From Achromobacter xylosoxidans A8 (GTDB lineage Bacteria > Pseudomonadota > Gammaproteobacteria > Burkholderiales > Burkholderiaceae_B), in assembly GCF_000165835.1 (NCBI RefSeq), contig NC_014640.1:2418001-2482000 (forward strand): DNA of 64,000 nucleotides, read 5' to 3'. Below, piece after piece: positions 59,666 to 64,000 of the stretch. The translations under genes were made by a program, and so were the position numbers. Under the pieces are notes generated by a model. The model saw nothing but the letters and a program-made list of their open reading frames with translations. It did not search any database and was not told the DNA's origin. The stretch's first letter is position 1, and every line of letters begins with the position of its first letter.

Positions 59666-61571
59666 GATGTTCCTTCAGGAACTTCTCCATGGCTTCGTAG
59701 AACTCGAACTTGTTCTCGTCGTTGTGAAAGCCGTGGCCCTCGTTGTCCTTGACCATGTATTCGACTTCGACGCCGCGCGCGCGCAGCGCCTTGACCATCT
59801 GGTCGCTCTCGTCCTTGTTCACCCGCGGATCCTTGGCGCCCTGGGCCACGAATAGCGGCGTCTTGATCTTGTCCGCATGCAGCGCGGGCGAGGTGGCGGC
59901 CAAACGTTCGCGGTCGCGTTCCGGGTCGCCCACCATGTCCTGCATCTTGTCCAGCATGGGCTTCCAGTAGGGCGGAATGGACTTCATGAACGTGAACAGG
60001 TTGGACACCCCCACGTAGTCCACCGCAGCGGCGTACAGATCGGGCGTGAACGTCACCCCGGCCAGGGTGGCGTAGCCGCCGTAGCTGGCGCCGTAGATGC
60101 CGATGCGCTTGGGATCGGCGATGCCTTGCCCGATCAGCCACTGCACGCCATCGGTAATGTCGTCCTGCATCTTCAGGCCCCATTGGCCGAAGCTGGCTTC
60201 CCAGAAGGCGCGGCCATAGCCGGTAGAACCGCGGAAGTTCATCTGCAGCACGCAGAAGCCGCGGTTGGCCAGGAACTGCACTTCGGGGTTGTAGCCCCAG
60301 CCGTCGCGCGCCCAGGGGCCGCCGTGCGGGTTGACGATGCAAGCCAGGTTCTTCGGATCGCGGCCGGCCGGCAGCGTCAGGTAGCCGTGGACGGTCAGAC
60401 CGTCGCGGGTCTGGTAGCTGATGGGCTGCACGCGCGACATGTCCGCCTCGGGAATGGCGGGGTTGATGTCGGCCAGCTTGGTCAGCGTGTCGGCGGCCGC
60501 GTCGTAGATGTAGCGCGAGCCGGGCGTGCGGTCGTTATAGGCTGCGACGATGAACTTGTCTTCGTCGCGGTTGGAACCCTGGATGGCGAAGTCGTAGCCG
60601 CTGAGCTTGGCCGACAACTTATTGAAGAGCGTCTCGGTCTGCCCGTCGAAGAACTTGTATTGCGGCTTGTCGGTCTGGTAGGCGGCCACCGTCAGCACAC
60701 GGCGCTTGCGCGAGTAGCCGGCGGAATCCAGGTCGACCGTGTCGGGGGTGAAGATTTCTTCCTCGGCATCGGGCTTGGCGGGGTCGATCACCACCAGCGA
60801 CAGCTTGTCGCGGCCACGGTTGGACAGGGCGTAGAACTTCTTGTCGTCAAAAGTGAAGAACGCCGGACTGACGCTGGTGCGGTAGTCGGTGGTGATGAGC
60901 GGTCGGAACTCGGAGGATTCGGTGTCGCGGTAGAGCAGGGTGGTGTTCAGGCCGTCGCTGGCGACGGCGGCGCGCACCTTGCCTGCGTGGTCGGTCTGCC
61001 AGCCGACGATGTTGCCCGGGTTCTGCGCCACCAATACGGCCGCGCCGGTGTGCACGTTGACGCGGTAGACGTCGAAGACTTCGGGGTTGCGCTGGTTGTG
61101 GCTGATGAGGACGTGATCGGGGTCGTCTTCCAGATCGTCTTCGATGCCGGCGCGCACGCCTTCATAAGGGGTCAGGTCGGTGATCTTGCCCGTCTTGGCA
61201 TTGACGGCCAGCACGTGGAAATTCTCGTCGCCGCCGAAGTCCTTCTGGTAGAGCACCACGTCGGCGCCTTTCCAGAAGAAGTTGCTGATGTCGCGCGCGG
61301 TTTCGCTGGTGAGCTGGCGGGGGTCTCCCACCGGCGTGCTGCCTTGCAGCGGCTGCACGTAGATGTTCATGCGGGCGGGCTTGCCGTCCACGCTGGTGGG
61401 CTGCATGAAGCCCAGCGTCCGGCCATCGTCGGCCAGGCGGAAGAAGCCCCGCTCGGGGTTGCGGAAGAAATCCTTGAGGGGATAGGCGCGCGGCGGCTGC
61501 GCGGCGCTGGCGCCCAGCGATGCGCCGATGATGCCGGCGGCCAGGACAGTGCGCTTGAGGAATGAGAACAA
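59655..61571 (-). CDS. S9-family prolyl oligopeptidase-like peptidase
   Basis: 638 residues from TTG 61571, preceded by GGAGG at six bases; the ATG at 61640 would add 23 basic residues before the signal peptide (FSFLKRTVLAAGIIGASLGASAAQ). A propeller region (about 30-380) is followed by the hydrolase: GIYGASYGGYATLAG (catalytic Ser), FVAQGAKDPRV (Asp) and KDNEGHGF (His). It is a periplasmic peptidase of the acylaminoacyl-peptidase group. Confidence 0.92.
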   Translation of the reverse strand: MFSFLKRTVLAAGIIGASLGASAAQPPRAYPLKDFFRNPERGFFRLADDGRTLGFMQPTSVDGKPARMNIYVQPLQGSTPVGDPRQLTSETARDISNFFWKGADVVLYQKDFGGDENFHVLAVNAKTGKITDLTPYEGVRAGIEDDLEDDPDHVLISHNQRNPEVFDVYRVNVHTGAAVLVAQNPGNIVGWQTDHAGKVRAAVASDGLNTTLLYRDTESSEFRPLITTDYRTSVSPAFFTFDDKKFYALSNRGRDKLSLVVIDPAKPDAEEEIFTPDTVDLDSAGYSRKRRVLTVAAYQTDKPQYKFFDGQTETLFNKLSAKLSGYDFAIQGSNRDEDKFIVAAYNDRTPGSRYIYDAAADTLTKLADINPAIPEADMSRVQPISYQTRDGLTVHGYLTLPAGRDPKNLACIVNPHGGPWARDGWGYNPEVQFLANRGFCVLQMNFRGSTGYGRAFWEASFGQWGLKMQDDITDGVQWLIGQGIADPKRIGIYGASYGGYATLAGVTFTPDLYAAAVDYVGVSNLFTFMKSIPPYWKPMLDKMQDMVGDPERDRERLAATSPALHADKIKTPLFVAQGAKDPRVNKDESDQMVKALRARGVEVEYMVKDNEGHGFHNDENKFEFYEAMEKFLKEHLKP

Positions 61572-61695
61572 GGGGGACCTCCGAGGTTGCCGCGGCCGGC
61601 GCTTGGGGCCGGCCGCCAGGTGGTCCGCCGATAATGCCATAGCGGCACGGGCGGTGTCGAACCGCCCGCGGGCCCGCGCCGGGCGAGGTCTACGC

Positions 61696-62661
61696 CTACT
61701 GCGGCTCCAGGCCGGTCGCCTTGACGATGGCGCCGTACTTGGCCATTTCGGCGCCGATGTAGGCCTTGAATTCCTGGGGCGGCTTGTAGGCAATGGCCAG
61801 TCCCTGGCCTTGCAGCTTTTCCTTCACGTCGGCGGACTGCAATGCCTGGGCCGTGTCCTTGGAGATACGGTCCACCAGGGCCGGCGGCATGCCGGCGGGG
61901 CCGAACAGGCCGAACCAGTTGGAAATGTCGAAGTCGTCCAGGCCCACCTCCTTGGCCGTCGGCGTCGAGGGCAGGACGTCCTGGCGCCGGGGGCCGGCGA
62001 TGAACAGCGGGTGCAGCTTGCCGGCGCCGATCTGGCCGATGATGGCCGGCGCGGTGGCGAAGAAGATGTCGATCTGCCCGCCCACCAGATCGGCCACGGC
62101 CAGGGCCGTGCCGCGATAGGGCACATGCGTCAGGTTCATGCCGGAGCGCACCCGCAGCAGTTCGCCCGCCAGGTGCTGCTGGCCGCCCATGCCGGGCGAA
62201 CCGTACACCAGCGGCGCCTTTGCGCCCTGGCGCTTCAGGTCGGCGTAGGTGGTGGCGGGCAGCTTGGGACCGCTGACCAGCACCAGCGGCGCATCCGCGA
62301 CCAGGGCGATCGGCTGCAGGTCCTTCAAGGGGTCGTAGCGCATCTGCTTGTAGACCAGCTTGTTGATCGAGACCTCGGGCGTGTAGGCCAGCAGCAGGGT
62401 GTAGCCGTCGGGCGTGGCGCGCGCTACCTGTTCGGCGCCTATCATGCCGCTGGCGCCGGACTTGTTCTCCACGATGACCTGCTGTCCCCAGCTAGTGCTC
62501 AGCTTGGCCGCGAGGATGCGGGCGATCACGTCGGTGGCGCCTCCCGGCGTGTAGGCGACGATCAGGCGCACCGGCTTGTCGGGGTAGGGCTGGGCCTGGG
62601 CGAACAGCGGCAGGCAGGCGGCGGCCAGCAAGCCCGCGAGTTTGATTGCGTATCGAAACAT
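61696..62661 (-). CDS. Bug-family tripartite tricarboxylate transporter receptor
   Basis: 321 residues. Signal peptide (FRYAIKLAGLLAAACLPLFAQAQ), then PYPDKPVRLIVAYTPGGATDVIARILAAKL, ENKSGASGMIGAEQVARATPDGYTLLL, HVPYRGTALAVADLVGGQIDIFFATA. It is a periplasmic carboxylate-binding receptor without a membrane partner in view. It ends 125 bases before the S9 peptidase start on the same strand, and begins 28 bases after the stop of the partial gene at the window end, so all three may be linked. Confidence 0.93.
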   Translation of the reverse strand: MFRYAIKLAGLLAAACLPLFAQAQPYPDKPVRLIVAYTPGGATDVIARILAAKLSTSWGQQVIVENKSGASGMIGAEQVARATPDGYTLLLAYTPEVSINKLVYKQMRYDPLKDLQPIALVADAPLVLVSGPKLPATTYADLKRQGAKAPLVYGSPGMGGQQHLAGELLRVRSGMNLTHVPYRGTALAVADLVGGQIDIFFATAPAIIGQIGAGKLHPLFIAGPRRQDVLPSTPTAKEVGLDDFDISNWFGLFGPAGMPPALVDRISKDTAQALQSADVKEKLQGQGLAIAYKPPQEFKAYIGAEMAKYGAIVKATGLEPQ

Positions 62662-62689
62662 GGGGTGGCTCCTGTGCGGTTGCGTGAGT

Positions 62690-64000
62690 TCAGTTGCGCT
62701 GGATTAGCAGCAATGCCTGGTCGGGCAGAGGCAGGCGCGCGTACCCGGTCCAATCGTCCCCTGCTTGCAGCACGCGTTGGGCCGTCAGATCGACGACGCG
62801 CGTGAATGCGCCAGCCTCGACCTGGCGTTGCAGCGCCGGGCCGCAGCCGTAGGCCAGTTCATAGGTCTGCCCGCCAGACTGGTAGCGGCACAGGCGCAGG
62901 CCGGCCTCGCCGTCGATCCGTTCAACCGATCCGTCGTTCGCGGCTTGGCCTGCGAAGACTGCGTTCAATGCCGCCAGCGCCAGTCCGGCCGGCCGCGGAT
63001 CGTAGCGGCGGTCGATCAGGCCGTTGCGCGGAAAGTAGCCCCGGTCCACGTCCATGAAGGTGTCGAAGGAGTAGCTGACCGTGTCGGTGGTCCGGGCCGC
63101 CAGGAAGGCTTCGGCCACCAGCGCGGCGATGGCGGTGTCGTCGTCGTTCGCCGCTGCCAGGCGGTCGGCCAGCTTGACGCCCACGTTCACGGTCGCGCCC
63201 CAGTCCCGCGCCTGGCTGGCCAGTTGCTGATGCGTGGCAATGAGGTCGGCGCCCCAGTCCAGGCGCACGGTGAAACCGTCCAGGTTCTTCTGCGCGAAGT
63301 GCGGCAACAGGGCGGTTTGGGCCGCCTCCAGTTCGGAGGCGCGCAGTCCCGTGTTGACGAAATGGCTGTAGTGCTTGCCGTCGAAGTGCTCGTCGTCCGC
63401 GCCGGTCCTGATCTTGCAATAGAGCAGGCGGGCGTCGGTATGTTCGCGCAGGCGCTGCAAGGCCGCGCCCGCGTCCGCCAGCGCCTGGGCGTTGAGGTTG
63501 ATCTCGATGGCTGCGATGGCCACGCCGTGCTGGCGCGCCTGTTGCAGCAGTTTGGCGTCCGGCAGGCCTAGCGAGGTCAGCACGAAGCGGTGGCCGACGT
63601 CGGACATGAGGCGGGCGCGGCGCAGCGTCTTGTCGTCGCGCAGGTCCTGCACCGGAATCTTGAGGGTGCGCAGCCCCATCTCCCACATGGACATCAGGGG
63701 GTAGTCGTTGCGCGCCAGCTTGCGGCCGAATTCCTGCACGCCGCCGGTGCAGGGGATCTCGACGATTTCGGCCCAGGGGTGTCGCATCTCGACCGCGATG
63801 CCGTCGCAGGCGGCGGTCTTGGTGTGGACCGTGGGCAGGGTGCGCGCCGCCGCCTTGCCGTCATCGGCTACGCCGCGCATGGCGCCATGCGTACGGATCA
63901 GCTTGGCCACATGGCCCTGCTCGTGCACGTCAACGATGAAATAGCCGAATTTCTCGACGTCGCCGCGGCCGAATTCGTCCGCCGGCGGCACGCGATAGAA
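62690..64000 (-). CDS. partial protein of unknown function, cut by the window end
   Basis: 436 codons remain; the reading frame stays open to the last base, so the start lies outside. The sequence has short, regular alternations of strands and helices (MGLRTLKIPVQDLRDDKTLRRARLMSDVGHRF, AIAAIEINLNAQALADAGAALQRLREH, VRLDWGADLIATHQQLASQARDW, VSYSFDTFMDVDRGYFPRNGLIDRR) that look like a TIM barrel. I do not recognise the family. The stop is 28 bases before the Bug gene, implying one operon and a small-acid or sugar substrate. Confidence 0.7.
   Translation of the reverse strand, partial: FYRVPPADEFGRGDVEKFGYFIVDVHEQGHVAKLIRTHGAMRGVADDGKAAARTLPTVHTKTAACDGIAVEMRHPWAEIVEIPCTGGVQEFGRKLARNDYPLMSMWEMGLRTLKIPVQDLRDDKTLRRARLMSDVGHRFVLTSLGLPDAKLLQQARQHGVAIAAIEINLNAQALADAGAALQRLREHTDARLLYCKIRTGADDEHFDGKHYSHFVNTGLRASELEAAQTALLPHFAQKNLDGFTVRLDWGADLIATHQQLASQARDWGATVNVGVKLADRLAAANDDDTAIAALVAEAFLAARTTDTVSYSFDTFMDVDRGYFPRNGLIDRRYDPRPAGLALAALNAVFAGQAANDGSVERIDGEAGLRLCRYQSGGQTYELAYGCGPALQRQVEAGAFTRVVDLTAQRVLQAGDDWTGYARLPLPDQALLLIQRN

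Overview
The window is about 64 kb of high-GC, gene-dense chromosome from a Gram-negative bacterium. The rpmI-rplT-pheS-pheT-ihfA order, four Bug-family periplasmic binding proteins, abundant LysR regulators and a pgaABCD (bpsABCD-type) locus point to a betaproteobacterium of the Alcaligenaceae (Achromobacter/Bordetella group). The genus call is inference; no rRNA gene or phylogenetic marker was compared. There is no prophage, no CRISPR array and no intact insertion sequence. Protein coding covers nearly everything.

Layout. 1-5500 is the translation/core block: a promoter and leader, rpmI, rplT, a hairpin attenuator or terminator, pheS, pheT, ihfA, a MerR-like regulator and tRNA-Pro(GGG) with a clear terminator. 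5600-10520 carries small accessory genes: a YjaB-like acetyltransferase, small membrane and secreted proteins, a rhomboid protease with a long extra C-terminus, an SDR and a membrane-anchored spermidine-synthase-like protein. 10759-17948 looks like a sugar-acid catabolic cluster: SMP-30 lactonase, 3-hydroxyacyl-CoA-dehydrogenase-family enzyme, Bug receptor, [2Fe-2S] IlvD/Edd dehydratase, divergent LysR and 2-hydroxyacid dehydrogenase. It is interrupted at 12655-13161 by a gene-free stretch holding a 37-bp inverted repeat.

17932-34600 alternates small regulatory pairs and transport genes: DoxX/HxlR, PhzF, YpeA, an RpiR-controlled Bug plus desuccinylase-like amidase, a SYLF lipoprotein, Lrp with an EamA exporter, TauE/SafE, an AGE-family epimerase, and a LysR-controlled Bug plus N-formylglutamate amidohydrolase. 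34724-38703 is a tightly overlapping SsuABC-like ABC operon that ends in a membrane-anchored cytochrome c with a possible redoxin-like tail. 38714-46384 has a LysR/SBF-symporter pair, a Rieske protein behind an Atm1-like exporter, an aldo/keto reductase, a Fur-site-preceded PepSY membrane protein coupled to a 61-aa protein, and a PPP phosphatase.

46421-64000 holds PBP1A, an AraC/Fsr pair, the pgaABCD biofilm polysaccharide operon, a divergent diguanylate cyclase with GGEEF and an I-site, an S9 peptidase, a fourth Bug gene and an unrecognised protein cut by the window edge. The most interesting theme is 55-59 kb. The PGA operon, whose synthase is c-di-GMP-activated in E. coli, is divergent from a diguanylate cyclase. 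The 552-bp gap between them carries a PhoB-box-like repeat and a consensus -10 aimed at pgaA, implying a leader of about 250 nt.
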